29,467 nucleotides of DNA from JAJDNS01 sp963578825 (GTDB lineage Bacteria; Acidobacteriota; Vicinamibacteria; Fen-336): positions 1 to 29,467 of the forward strand of contig CAUZDW010000049.1 in NCBI GenBank assembly GCA_963578825.1. Reading direction: 5' to 3'. A model generated the notes under the pieces. The model saw only the letters and a list, made by a program, of their open reading frames with translations, was not told where the DNA came from and did no database searches. Shown in pieces: positions 1-7,447 of the stretch (position 1 is its first letter; the number at the start of each line of letters is the position of its first letter). The translations under genes were made by a program, and so were the position numbers.

Positions 1-2
1 AC

Positions 3-71
3 CGTGACATGCCCATCCTCGAAAAAGCGCTGCGTGGAAACGATGTGGACCTCACCGAGAAGGTCGCGTAG
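3..71 (+). CDS. C-terminal tail of an unidentified protein (5' end outside window)
   Basis: The third forward frame is open from the window edge to a TAG at 69-71 and encodes about 22 residues with a normal protein-like composition (RDMPILEKAL, then RGNDVDLTEKVA). The following gene overlaps it by 29 bases if it starts at ATG 43. I do not recognise the family from so short a tail. It may be the end of a gene co-transcribed with the SGNH-like gene. Alternatively it is a frame-shifted N-terminus of that gene. Confidence 0.35.
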   Translation, partial: RDMPILEKALRGNDVDLTEKVA

Positions 72-903
72 GTACAATGTCAACCGTCGTCGCTACGTCA
101 TTCTCAACAGTGAGCGGGACATCCCCGTTCGGATCGTGGGTCTGGGCGATTCTGTGATGTTCGGCTGGGGCGTGAGCGGGTCCGAGTGCTTCCTCTCGTG
201 GCTGGTCGACGAGCTGGGCCGCCAGCGCCCGGAGGTGGCATGGACGGCCCTCAACACGGCGGTGCCCGGATACAACACCGCTATGGAAGTGCAGACCCTG
301 CGGGTGAAGGCCCTCGAGCCGCCTCCCCACCTGGTGCTTCTCAATTTCGTGGGCAACGACCTTCGCCTGCCGAACTTCGTGCTCGAGCGCCGGCGCTATC
401 TCTCGCTGCGCCGGTCCTTCCTGGCGGACTTCGTGCTCTCGCGGTTCGGCGAGGAAGAGGGTGACCTCTCACCGCACCTCGACTACCTCCCCCGCCAGGA
501 GCGGCCTTCGGAAGCAAATCAAGTCGCGCCCCGCTACCGGGACCTCGTGGGCAAGGATGCCTTCAACGGCGCACTCGACGACCTGGCGGGCCTCGCCGCG
601 CTCAATCGCTTCGCCGTGGTGGTGCTTGCGCACCCTGAGGTCCCCGGCTTCGTCCGTCGGGCCGCCGAGGAGCGGGGCTTCCTCGTCGTGCAGACGGGTG
701 AGAGAGTCCGTGAGCTGGCGGTGGAGCTGGGCCTGGACGGCGCATGGAAGCCCCCGCTCTCGCTGACCCCTGCCGACCCCCATCCCTCGGCGCTGGGCCA
801 CGAGCTCATCGGCCGGGCGCTCCTGGAAGCCCTGGAGGCCGCCGGCCTTCCTGCACGACTGGCCGAGCGCGTCCTCAGCGAGGAGGCTTCGGTTTCTCCT
901 TGA
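43..903 (+). CDS. SGNH/GDSL-like hydrolase
   Basis: The protein carries the SGNH blocks: the nucleophile motif GDSVMFGWG near the N-terminus, a GND motif in LLNFVGNDLRLP, and DPHPSALGHELIG near the C-terminus supplying the Asp-x-x-His pair. The family holds esterases, lipases and acyl or deacetyl transfer enzymes acting on lipids or glycans; the substrate cannot be told here. The frame is open to the window edge (GTG at 4), but I prefer ATG 43 because residues before about 24 look unstructured and basic. SGNH proteins of this type often have an N-terminal membrane anchor, which is missing, so the true N-terminus could lie upstream behind a frame change. The end overlaps the opposing MeaB-epimerase gene by 29 bases. 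Confidence 0.72.
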   Translation: MWTSPRRSRRYNVNRRRYVILNSERDIPVRIVGLGDSVMFGWGVSGSECFLSWLVDELGRQRPEVAWTALNTAVPGYNTAMEVQTLRVKALEPPPHLVLLNFVGNDLRLPNFVLERRRYLSLRRSFLADFVLSRFGEEEGDLSPHLDYLPRQERPSEANQVAPRYRDLVGKDAFNGALDDLAGLAALNRFAVVVLAHPEVPGFVRRAAEERGFLVVQTGERVRELAVELGLDGAWKPPLSLTPADPHPSALGHELIGRALLEALEAAGLPARLAERVLSEEASVSP

Positions 904-2239
904 GCTCCAGGAGCACGCCGGTGGCCGAGCGGGGGTGGACGAACGCGACCCGACAGCCCTCGGCCCCGGGGCGGGGAGTCTCGTCGACCAGCTCGACCCC
1001 GCGCGCCTTCAGGTCCTCGAGCGAAGAGTCGAGATCTTCGACGAGGACGCACACGTGATGCAGCCCCCTGCGCTTCTCGAGGAAGCGCGCGATGACAGAC
1101 CCGGGGTTCGTCGGCTCGAGCAGCTCGACCCGGGCGTCACCCATGGGAAGGAACGCCACGCTCACTTTTTCGGTGGGCACCTCGTGGGTGTCGGCCACGG
1201 AGAAACCGAGGGCCTCCCAGGCCCTCACCGCTTCGGCCAGGTTCGGCACGGCGATCCCGATGTGGTCGATCTTCTGCGCCGACTGGAGGCCCATCCTCTC
1301 GACAATCCTCTCCGCGGCGGTGCAGGGATCGACATCTCCGTCTCCCAGCTGCTTCACGATGTCCTCGAGTTGGGCGGGCGAGAGCTCGTTACGGAACGCG
1401 TGGCCCATGAGCAGCTCGCGCACCGCGCTCTCGAGCTGGCGGCGGAGATGACCCCGGCGTTTCCCGGCGAGCGCCCCGGATGCCGCGCGCTGTCGGGCCA
1501 ACGCCTCGACCGCTTCCAGCAGCTCGGCGGTTCCCGTGTCCTCGGTGGCCACGGTCCGGAGGATCGGTGGCGTCGGTTCGTCGGGACCGGCGAGCGACAG
1601 CATGGCTTCGATCTCGGCCACCAGGCTGTCAGCGCCGTCCCGGTCGGCCTTGTTGACGACGAAGACGTCGGCGATCTCCATGATCCCGGCCTTCAGGGCC
1701 TGGACCTCGTCGCCAAGGCCGGGAACGAGCACGACGACGCTCACGTCCGCCGTGCCCACGATCTCGACCTCGTCCTGACCGACCCCGACGGTCTCGACCA
1801 GGACCACGTCCTTGCCGGCAGCGTCGAGGAGAGTGAGCACCTGGTCCGTGGCGGAGGCGAGGCCCCCCAGATGACCCCGTGTCGCCATGGAGCGGATGAA
1901 GACACCCGGGTCGGTGGCGTGAGCCTGCATGCGGATGCGGTCGCCGAGGATCGCCCCTCCGCTGAAGGGCGACGTCGGGTCGACGGCCACGACGCCCACG
2001 GTCCGACCCTGGCGGCGCAGCTGGCTCGTCAGTCGGTCGACGAGGGTCGACTTGCCCGCTCCCGGAGGACCGGTGACGCCGATCACGAGGCTGTGACCTG
2101 CCCGAGGGAAGGTGGCGGCGATGAGGGCCCGCGCATCCGGGTGGCCATCCTCGACCAGGGAGATGGCACGGGCGAGTGCCCTCTCGTCGCCGGAGCGCAC
2201 GCCGCGGGCAAGATCGTCGATCGTGGTGGAGTCGCCCAC
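875..2239 (-). CDS. meaB: MeaB-type mutase-chaperone GTPase fused to methylmalonyl-CoA epimerase
   Basis: Two complete modules lie in one 454-aa frame. Residues 1-320 are a MeaB/ArgK G3E-type GTPase with Walker A GPPGAGKS (57-64), ETVGVGQ (149-155), the switch region around QDEVEI (155-160) and NKAD (196-199). The family guards and reloads cobalamin-dependent methylmalonyl-CoA mutase. Residues 323-448 are a VOC-fold methylmalonyl-CoA epimerase: DHIGIAV (metal-ligand candidate H326), VELLEP (E372), LHHVC (H394/H395) and LLEL (E445). The epimerase converts (S)- to (R)-methylmalonyl-CoA, the mutase substrate. Translation starts at GTG 2239, 6 bases after the acyl-CoA dehydrogenase stop, so the two are an operon. 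Both modules look intact. These are normally separate proteins; the fusion is discussed in the findings. Confidence 0.93.
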   Translation of the reverse strand: MGDSTTIDDLARGVRSGDERALARAISLVEDGHPDARALIAATFPRAGHSLVIGVTGPPGAGKSTLVDRLTSQLRRQGRTVGVVAVDPTSPFSGGAILGDRIRMQAHATDPGVFIRSMATRGHLGGLASATDQVLTLLDAAGKDVVLVETVGVGQDEVEIVGTADVSVVVLVPGLGDEVQALKAGIMEIADVFVVNKADRDGADSLVAEIEAMLSLAGPDEPTPPILRTVATEDTGTAELLEAVEALARQRAASGALAGKRRGHLRRQLESAVRELLMGHAFRNELSPAQLEDIVKQLGDGDVDPCTAAERIVERMGLQSAQKIDHIGIAVPNLAEAVRAWEALGFSVADTHEVPTEKVSVAFLPMGDARVELLEPTNPGSVIARFLEKRRGLHHVCVLVEDLDSSLEDLKARGVELVDETPRPGAEGCRVAFVHPRSATGVLLELKEKPKPPR

Positions 2240-2245
2240 GGCGTG

Positions 2246-3403
2246 CTAGCGCACGATCCCGCGGAGGTCGAGGAGCTGCCGGGCAATGACCATCCGCTGG
2301 ACCTCGCTGGTGCCCTCCCCGATGGTGCCGAGCTTGGCGTCGCGGAGGTGACGCTCCACGGGGTAGTCCTTGAGGTAGCCGTACCCGCCGTGGATCTGGA
2401 TGGCCTCGAGCGCGATCTGCACCGCGGCTTCCCCGGCGAAGAGCTTCGCCATCGATGACTCGGTGGTGTGTGCTTTTCCAGCATCGGATCTGGCCGCCGC
2501 TTGCCAGGTCAGGAGCCTTCCGGCTTCGAGCTGGGTCGCCATCTCCGCGATCTTGAACTGGATTCCCTGAAAGTCCGCGATCGGGTGTCCGAACTGGTTG
2601 CGCTCCCGTGCATAGCGAATGGAGGCCTCGAGGCTCGCACGGGCGATGCCCACGGAGAAAGGAGCGATGCCGATACGACCGCGGTCGAGGATCTTCAGTG
2701 TGTCGATGAAGCCCATGCCCTCGGCGCCGAGGAGACGGTCCGCGGGAAGCCGGCAGTCCTCGAGGATGAGCTCGGATGTGTCCGAAGAGCGCACGCCGAG
2801 CTTGTCTTCCTTCTTTCCGGACCGGAAGCCCGGGGTGTCGCGATCGAGAATGAAGGCGGAGATTCCCCTGCTGCCCTTCCCGCGGTCGGTGACGGCCATG
2901 AGGACGGCGGTGTCCGCGACAGAGCCGTTGGTGATGAAGCTCTTCGGTCCGCTCAGTACCCAGTGGTCCCCATCTCGCACCGCGGTCGTGCGCATCCCGC
3001 CGGCATCGGACCCGGACCCGGGCTCGGTGAGCCCCCAGCAACCCACCTTCTCTCCCTTCGCCAGGGGAACCAGGAAGCGCTTTTTCTGCTCCTCGGTGCC
3101 GGACAGGAAGATGTGACCCGACGCCAGGCTGTGGTGGGCGGCGAGGGAGAGCGCAACGCCGGCGTCGACGCGGGCCAGCTCCTCCATGACGAGCGCCCAG
3201 TCCAGCGTCGAAAGCTCGGCTCCCCCGTATTCGGCGGGCCAGCAGACGCCCATCAGCCCCAGCTCGGCCAGCGCAGCGAACACCTCGCGAGGGAACTGCT
3301 GCGCCTCGTCCCACTCCCGCGAGTGGGGCCCGAGCTCCTTCTCCGCGAAGTCGCGGACGGTGCTCCGGAGCAGCTGCTGCTCCTCGCTCAGCTCGAAGTC
3401 CAA
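2246..3403 (-). CDS. Acyl-CoA dehydrogenase (short/branched-chain type)
   Basis: A 385-aa FAD flavoenzyme that introduces the alpha-beta double bond in acyl-CoA and passes electrons to ETF. Visible family marks are the N-terminal helical domain (LSEEQQLLRSTVRDFA), the FAD/substrate motif CWGLTEPGSGSDAGG, the second loop WVLSGPKSFITNG, the C-terminal IQIHGGYGYLKDYPVER and TIGEGTSEVQR, whose Glu sits where the catalytic base of MCAD/SCAD lies. Length is normal. The start is TTG 3403, supported by a GGAGG ribosome site 9 bases upstream (3413-3417 on the plus strand) and by alignment of the usual N-terminus. It lies just upstream of the MeaB-epimerase fusion, which suggests a role in branched-chain amino acid or odd-chain acyl-CoA breakdown; exact chain specificity cannot be read from sequence. 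Confidence 0.93.
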   Translation of the reverse strand: MDFELSEEQQLLRSTVRDFAEKELGPHSREWDEAQQFPREVFAALAELGLMGVCWPAEYGGAELSTLDWALVMEELARVDAGVALSLAAHHSLASGHIFLSGTEEQKKRFLVPLAKGEKVGCWGLTEPGSGSDAGGMRTTAVRDGDHWVLSGPKSFITNGSVADTAVLMAVTDRGKGSRGISAFILDRDTPGFRSGKKEDKLGVRSSDTSELILEDCRLPADRLLGAEGMGFIDTLKILDRGRIGIAPFSVGIARASLEASIRYARERNQFGHPIADFQGIQFKIAEMATQLEAGRLLTWQAAARSDAGKAHTTESSMAKLFAGEAAVQIALEAIQIHGGYGYLKDYPVERHLRDAKLGTIGEGTSEVQRMVIARQLLDLRGIVR

Positions 3404-3500
3404 GAAGAGTCGCCTCCGTACTCTGCGCCGCCAGATCGCAGGCCCGGGTCATGTTACCCCGGCTACGGGTCTTCCCGGGTGCCGGGTGTACCATTCCTGT
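3404..3500. promoter_or_regulatory. Divergent promoter region between acyl-CoA dehydrogenase and CBS protein
   Basis: The 97-bp gap separates divergent genes. For the plus strand, TACCAT (3489-3494) sits 6 bases before ATG 3501, so the CBS mRNA may be leaderless. For the minus strand, TAACAT (3456-3451) is a possible -10 giving a leader of about 40 nt that contains the GGAGG ribosome site at 3413-3417. No good -35 element is visible for either, so both calls are tentative. Confidence 0.35.
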
Positions 3501-3944
3501 ATGGATGCACGAGCGCTGCTGGTTTCCGACTACATGACGAGCAACCCCGTGACGTTGAGCCCGGAGGACAGCCTTCTGCAGGCCATCCAGACCATGCGCC
3601 TCAAGGCGGTGCGCCGGATCCCGGTCACGGTCGGGGGAATGCTCGTCAGGCTCGCCACCGAAGGCGACGTCAAGCGTGCGGAGCCCTCGACGCTGACGGG
3701 GTCGGTGGAGGAGTTCAACAAGGTGATGGAGGAGACACAGATCTCCCGCATCATGATCCAGAATCCGCTCACCGTCACCGCGGAGACGCCCCTCGTGGAG
3801 GCAGTGGACACCCTCTACAACACGAAGTACGGGGCGCTGCCGGTGGTGGCCGCCGACCAGGTCGTGGGGATTCTCACCGACAACGATCTGGTTCACACGC
3901 TGCTGGACGTGCTCCGCGGAGACGGGCCTGACCAGCAGGCCTGA
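3501..3944 (+). CDS. CBS-domain pair protein
   Basis: A 147-aa protein made of two CBS repeats and nothing else. CBS1 covers about residues 8-70 (VSDYMTSNPVTLSPEDSLLQ, then RRIPV and TEGDVKRA). CBS2 covers about 85-140 (ISRIMIQNPLTVTAETPLVE, then YGALPVV and GILTDNDLVHTLLD). Stand-alone CBS pairs bind adenine nucleotides such as AMP, ATP or SAM and report energy state to partners. The frame is open further upstream, but ATG 3501 gives the normal N-terminus and follows a -10-like hexamer; there is no Shine-Dalgarno. A methyltransferase gene follows after 7 bases, so co-transcription is likely. No partner enzyme can be named. Confidence 0.88.
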   Translation: MDARALLVSDYMTSNPVTLSPEDSLLQAIQTMRLKAVRRIPVTVGGMLVRLATEGDVKRAEPSTLTGSVEEFNKVMEETQISRIMIQNPLTVTAETPLVEAVDTLYNTKYGALPVVAADQVVGILTDNDLVHTLLDVLRGDGPDQQA

Positions 3945-3951
3945 CGCGGCG

Positions 3952-4674
3952 GTGACCGCCGCGCGCGAAGACGCGGACATCGTCACCTCGTCCGACGCCT
4001 ACGCCAAACGATTCGCCGGCGCGGTCGGGAGCTACTTCCTGGACGTTCAGTCGAAGGCGACCCTGGAGCTCCTGCGGCCGTGGCCCGGCGCGAGCGTCGT
4101 GGACATCGGCGGCGGCCACGGGCAGGTGACCGGCACGATGGTCGACGCGGGCTACGACGTGACCGTGGTGGGGAGCGATCCGAGATGCGAGGCGCGGGTT
4201 CGGGACTGGACAGCCTCGGGACGGGCCCGCTTCGCCCTGGGTGACCTGCTTCGGGTGCCGTTCCCCGATCGCTCCTTCGACGTGGCGCTGTCCTACCGAT
4301 TGCTGCCCCACGTCCGTCGCTGGCGGGATCTCGTGGGCGAGCTCGGGCGCCTGGCTCGGGTGGCCGTCATCGTCGACTACCCCACGGCACGCAGCGTGAA
4401 CGCCCTGGCGGGGTCGCTGTTCGACCTGAAGAAGGGGATCGAAGGGGACACTCGCCCCTTCACGGTCTTCAAGGACGGCGCGATCGAGGACGCTTTTGAT
4501 GAGGCGGGCTTCTCGCCCACCGGGCGGAGGGCCCAGTTCCTTTTTCCAATGGCTCTCTATCGGGCGGCACGGTCCGCCGGGCTCGCCCGGGTCCTCGAGG
4601 GGGCCGGCGGCGCCCTGGGGTTGCGCCGTGCCTTCGGCTCTCCGGTCATCCTGAGGCTCGAGAGACGTGGCTGA
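3952..4674 (+). CDS. Class I SAM-dependent methyltransferase
   Basis: A 240-aa Rossmann-fold methyltransferase. SAM-binding motif I is VVDIGGGHGQVTG (about residues 45-57), followed by an acidic strand (VVGSDPRCE), GDLLRVPFPDRSFDVALS (motifs II/III), and a helical C-terminal lid. The start is GTG 3952, 7 bases after the CBS gene; no ATG fits better. The stop overlaps the next methyltransferase start by 8 bases, which points to translational coupling. The substrate is unknown. The pattern PFPDRSFDVALS resembles enzymes acting on small molecules, quinones, lipids or glycans rather than nucleic acids. Confidence 0.82.
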   Translation: MTAAREDADIVTSSDAYAKRFAGAVGSYFLDVQSKATLELLRPWPGASVVDIGGGHGQVTGTMVDAGYDVTVVGSDPRCEARVRDWTASGRARFALGDLLRVPFPDRSFDVALSYRLLPHVRRWRDLVGELGRLARVAVIVDYPTARSVNALAGSLFDLKKGIEGDTRPFTVFKDGAIEDAFDEAGFSPTGRRAQFLFPMALYRAARSAGLARVLEGAGGALGLRRAFGSPVILRLERRG

Positions 4675-5470
4675 GCCGGGCTCTTCACGCGAGTGGGCGC
4701 TGGCGCTCTTCCGGCGCTCCGTCCTCAAGCAACGCAAGCTCGCCGAGGTGACGGCGCTGCTGGGAGCCACCGAAGGGAAGCGTTGCCTCGACCTCGGCTC
4801 CGACAACGGCGTGGTGAGCCTCCTGCTCCGCGAGCGTGGCGGAAAGTGGTCGTCGGGGGACCTCACCGAAGAAGCGGTCCGCTCGATCCGCTCGCTGGTG
4901 GGAACGGAGGCTTACCTCGTCGAGGGCAACCGCCTGCCGTTCCCGGACGCCACCTTCGACCGGGTGGCGGTGGTGGACATGCTGGAGCACGTGCCGGACG
5001 AGTGTGCTTTCGTTGCGGAGCTCGCTCGGGTGACGAAGCCGGGGGGGCGGCTCATCGTGAACACACCCCACCTCAAGTGCACGGCGCTCAGGCGGCTGCG
5101 CCACGCCCTGGGGCAGACGGATGAGAAGCACGGCCATCTCCGCCCCGGCTACTCCGAGGCACGGCTCCGGGAGCTGCTCGGACCCGGTTTCGAGATGGGG
5201 CAACATCGGACCTACTCACGTTTCTTCTCGGAGCTCGTCGACACCCTGATCAACTGGGGCGTGGAGCGGCTGGGGAAGCGCTCCTCCGCCAAGGGCATGG
5301 TCGTGACCGGCTCGGACATGGCCCGTCACTCCCGCTCGTTTCGGCTCTTCAGCGTCCTCTACCCGTTCATCTGGGCGGTGACCCGTCTCGATGCGTTGGT
5401 CCCGGCCTCGGGCTACATGCTGATTGCCGCGGCGCGGCGGGGGGATCGAGGGGGAGCTGCTCAGTCCTGA
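4667..5470 (+). CDS. Class I SAM-dependent methyltransferase, second copy in operon
   Basis: A 267-aa methyltransferase with motif I CLDLGSDNGVVSLLL, GDLTEEAV, the post-motif RLPFPDATFDRVAVVDMLEH, and VTKPGGRLIVNTP. It shares the fold but little sequence with the preceding gene, so it is not a simple recent duplicate. The insertion before the C-terminus (KCTALRRLRHALGQTDEKHG) and the hydrophobic C-terminal stretch (FRLFSVLYPFIWAVTRLDAL) suggest action near the membrane, for example on a lipid-linked or surface glycan; that is inference. The start is GTG 4667 within the previous gene. The end overlaps the convergent Nudix gene by 10 bases. Confidence 0.82.
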   Translation: MAEPGSSREWALALFRRSVLKQRKLAEVTALLGATEGKRCLDLGSDNGVVSLLLRERGGKWSSGDLTEEAVRSIRSLVGTEAYLVEGNRLPFPDATFDRVAVVDMLEHVPDECAFVAELARVTKPGGRLIVNTPHLKCTALRRLRHALGQTDEKHGHLRPGYSEARLRELLGPGFEMGQHRTYSRFFSELVDTLINWGVERLGKRSSAKGMVVTGSDMARHSRSFRLFSVLYPFIWAVTRLDALVPASGYMLIAAARRGDRGGAAQS

Positions 5471-5889
5471 GCCTGAGCCTGATCCTGATCTTGATCAAGG
5501 GTCGCCAGCATCCGGTCCACGAACGGCGCCTGGGCGGGATGGAGCAGAAGACGGGCGCGCTCCAGCGTGACGAACCGGGCCCGGTCCACCTCCCACGACG
5601 CGCAGTGCGGCGCGGCGTCCTCCGGGGCAGGGCCGGCAAAACCGTAGATGCGCTTCCGGCTGCGGGCAAGATCCACGCTCCCGATCGAGTGCAGGAGGCC
5701 GGCGGAGACCCCGGTCTCCTCCTGCGTCTCGCGACGGGCCGCCGTCTCGGCGTCCTCCCCGGGCTCGGTCTTGCCCTTCGGGATGCTCCACGGAGCTCCC
5801 CGGTTGTAGCGGCCGGAGGGGTGGACGATGAGCACCTCCATCTGGTCCCCCCTGCGCCGGTAGAGCAGTGTGCCCGCCGACTCGGTCAC
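5461..5889 (-). CDS. Nudix hydrolase
   Basis: A 142-aa Nudix protein with a perfect box, GKTEPGEDAETAARRETQEE followed by TGV, fitting GX5EX7REUXEEXGU. N-terminal SAGTLLYRR and the VLIVHPSGR / WSIPKGK segments resemble diadenosine tetraphosphate or nucleoside polyphosphate hydrolases, which remove alarmone-like or damaged nucleotides. The start is GTG 5889, overlapping the pepE stop by 4 bases (GTGA), so it is the last gene of a coupled run. The C-terminus ends in alternating Asp/Gln and Ala/Gln residues encoded by a hexamer repeat, probably a non-catalytic tail. Confidence 0.9.
   Translation of the reverse strand: MTESAGTLLYRRRGDQMEVLIVHPSGRYNRGAPWSIPKGKTEPGEDAETAARRETQEETGVSAGLLHSIGSVDLARSRKRIYGFAGPAPEDAAPHCASWEVDRARFVTLERARLLLHPAQAPFVDRMLATLDQDQDQAQAQD
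5465..5494. repeat. Five tandem hexamers in the Nudix 3' end
   Basis: Five consecutive 6-bp units, mostly [T/G]CCTGA with one TCTTGA, lie in frame at the 3' end of the Nudix gene and encode its Gln/Asp/Ala tail. Because the unit is a multiple of three, copy-number change would lengthen or shorten the tail without breaking the frame. Confidence 0.75.
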
Positions 5890-6590
5890 CGCGACATCGC
5901 CTCCGCCAGGTCGAGACCGGGAGCGATCTCCACGGGCTCACATCCACGCCGGAAGAGGCGCACCGGCTGCGGGCCTCCGACCCGGGCCGAGTCGTCCTCG
6001 ACACGCAGCCAGCCCCCCTCCCGGAGCCCGGCAACCGGAGTGGCGTTCTCCTCGAGGTACTCCCGGATGCGCGTCTCCCGACTCTCTCCCATGTGAACCG
6101 AGTCCGGGTCCGGATCCAGGTAGTGCGGGTTGATCTGGAAGGGGACCAGGCCCAGAGCAGTGAAGCCCAGGGACTCGACGATGGGCATGTCGTTCGTCGT
6201 GCAAATCGTCGGGCAGGCCATGTTCGTGCCTGCGCTCGCACCCAGGTACGGCATCCCGTGGCTCGCACGGTCGCGGATCTTGTCGAGCACGTCGTTGGTC
6301 TGCAACCGATAGAGCAGCCGAAAGGTGTTGCCTCCACCCACGAAGATGGCCTCCGCGGCCTCCACCACGGCGCGACAGTCGGAGCGGTCGACGAGGCCCT
6401 CGACCTCGATGTCCTCGGCGGCCAGACGCTCCCGCACCTTCGCCGTGTAGCCCTCGCAGTCCTCGAGGGCAAAAGGAACGAACAGCAGCCGCCGCACCCT
6501 GCCCAGCACCTCACGGATCGCCCCGATGGCATGGTCGAGATATCCGCTGCCGTGGTTCGTCGAGTTGCTCAGCAGGAGGAGGCGCTTCAT
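5886..6590 (-). CDS. pepE: Dipeptidase E (peptidase S51)
   Basis: A 234-aa cytoplasmic serine peptidase that cleaves N-terminal Asp-X dipeptides. The nucleophile motif GASAGTN puts Ser at 119, TTNDMPI gives Asp 134 and NPHYLDP gives His 156, one off from the S120/D135/H157 triad described for Salmonella PepE. The oxyanion-side glycines appear in FVGGGNTF (84-90). Length is that of the family. The ATG at 6590 overlaps the diguanylate cyclase stop by 4 bases (ATGA), and its own stop overlaps the Nudix start by 4 bases. Cyanophycinase is a relative, but size and motifs favour PepE. Confidence 0.92.
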   Translation of the reverse strand: MKRLLLLSNSTNHGSGYLDHAIGAIREVLGRVRRLLFVPFALEDCEGYTAKVRERLAAEDIEVEGLVDRSDCRAVVEAAEAIFVGGGNTFRLLYRLQTNDVLDKIRDRASHGMPYLGASAGTNMACPTICTTNDMPIVESLGFTALGLVPFQINPHYLDPDPDSVHMGESRETRIREYLEENATPVAGLREGGWLRVEDDSARVGGPQPVRLFRRGCEPVEIAPGLDLAEAMSR

Positions 6591-7447
6591 CGGCCCGTCT
6601 TGCGCGAGGCCTTGTCCTCGTACATCCGTTTGTCGGCCAGTCGGATCAGCGCCTCCTTGGTCTTGGCTTCCTCCGGGTACGTGGCCACGCCGAGGGAGAC
6701 ACCGAGACGGGCGTTGATCCCCTCCTCCTGAAGAAACGTGTGCTCTTCGATGAGGCTGCGCAGCTTGTCGGCCAGGACCTGAGCCGGCTCTCCATCGGTC
6801 TGCGGCAGCACGATCACGAACTCGTCCCCTCCGTAGCGGGCGGGAATGTCGGTCTCGCGCACTGCTGCTCGGATGAGGAACCCCACCTCGCGCAGGGTCC
6901 TGCTGCCCCGGAGGTGCCCATACTGGTCGTTGATGGGCTTGAAGCGGTCGAGATCCATGAACACAAGCGAGAGCGTCGAGCCGTACCGGTCGACGAGCTT
7001 GAGCTCGCGGTCAAGCGCCTGGTGAAAGTAGCGGAAGTTGTGCAGCGGCGTGATCTCGTCGGAGATCGACAGCTGGCGCGTCTTCTGAAAGAGACGCACG
7101 TTCTCGAAGGCCAGGGCCACCGCGTCGGCCAGGGGTTGCAGCCGCGCCAGGGTCGAGTCGTCGAAGACCCCGCTCTCGGCGGAACCGAGGGCCAGGACGC
7201 CGATGGCCTGTCCCCGGGAGCTCAGCGGCAGGAGAACGTACGTCCTCAGCCCCTCCTCGAGGAGCCGCATGTCCTCCAGGTAGCGGTGCTCGTGCACGAG
7301 GTCCCGCTGGAGGACGGCTCGGTTGTTCAGGGCGACGAAGCCGGGTCCGCTCCCCACCACCGGAAGGACGTCTCCCAGGCCCCACGAGGTCTCCTCGGGA
7401 TGGCTCACCATCTCGATGTAGTCACCCGGTGTCGTTGACGAAGCCAC
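6587..7447 (-). CDS. C-terminal part of frameshifted diguanylate cyclase (half GAF + GGDEF)
   Basis: This frame holds the second half of a GAF domain (from DYIEMVSHPEE) and a complete GGDEF domain that makes c-di-GMP from two GTP. The active loop is RYGGDEFVIVLP, and RETD five residues before GGDEF is the inhibitory I-site (RxxD). The canonical D(E/L)LTGLxN stretch reads DEITPLHNFRYF. The first eight codons from GTG 7447 overlap the upstream ORF and look meaningless, so the gene very likely continues from the ORF at 7422-8069 by a one-base frame change at about 7422-7430. Joined, the protein would be about 493 aa. The stop overlaps pepE by 4 bases. Whether the isolated fragment is made is uncertain. 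Confidence 0.85.
   Translation of the reverse strand: MASSTTPGDYIEMVSHPEETSWGLGDVLPVVGSGPGFVALNNRAVLQRDLVHEHRYLEDMRLLEEGLRTYVLLPLSSRGQAIGVLALGSAESGVFDDSTLARLQPLADAVALAFENVRLFQKTRQLSISDEITPLHNFRYFHQALDRELKLVDRYGSTLSLVFMDLDRFKPINDQYGHLRGSRTLREVGFLIRAAVRETDIPARYGGDEFVIVLPQTDGEPAQVLADKLRSLIEEHTFLQEEGINARLGVSLGVATYPEEAKTKEALIRLADKRMYEDKASRKTGR

Noticed and set aside
935..2458. Plus-strand open frame of 507 codons opposite meaB-epimerase
   Set aside because: It is an antisense shadow with composition typical of GC-rich complement frames, and the minus strand carries an intact known protein.
1629..3986. Minus-strand open frame of 785 codons across acyl-CoA dehydrogenase and meaB
   Set aside because: It spans two clear genes in another frame, is extremely Arg/Pro/Gly rich and has no domain. 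It is an overlapping shadow frame.
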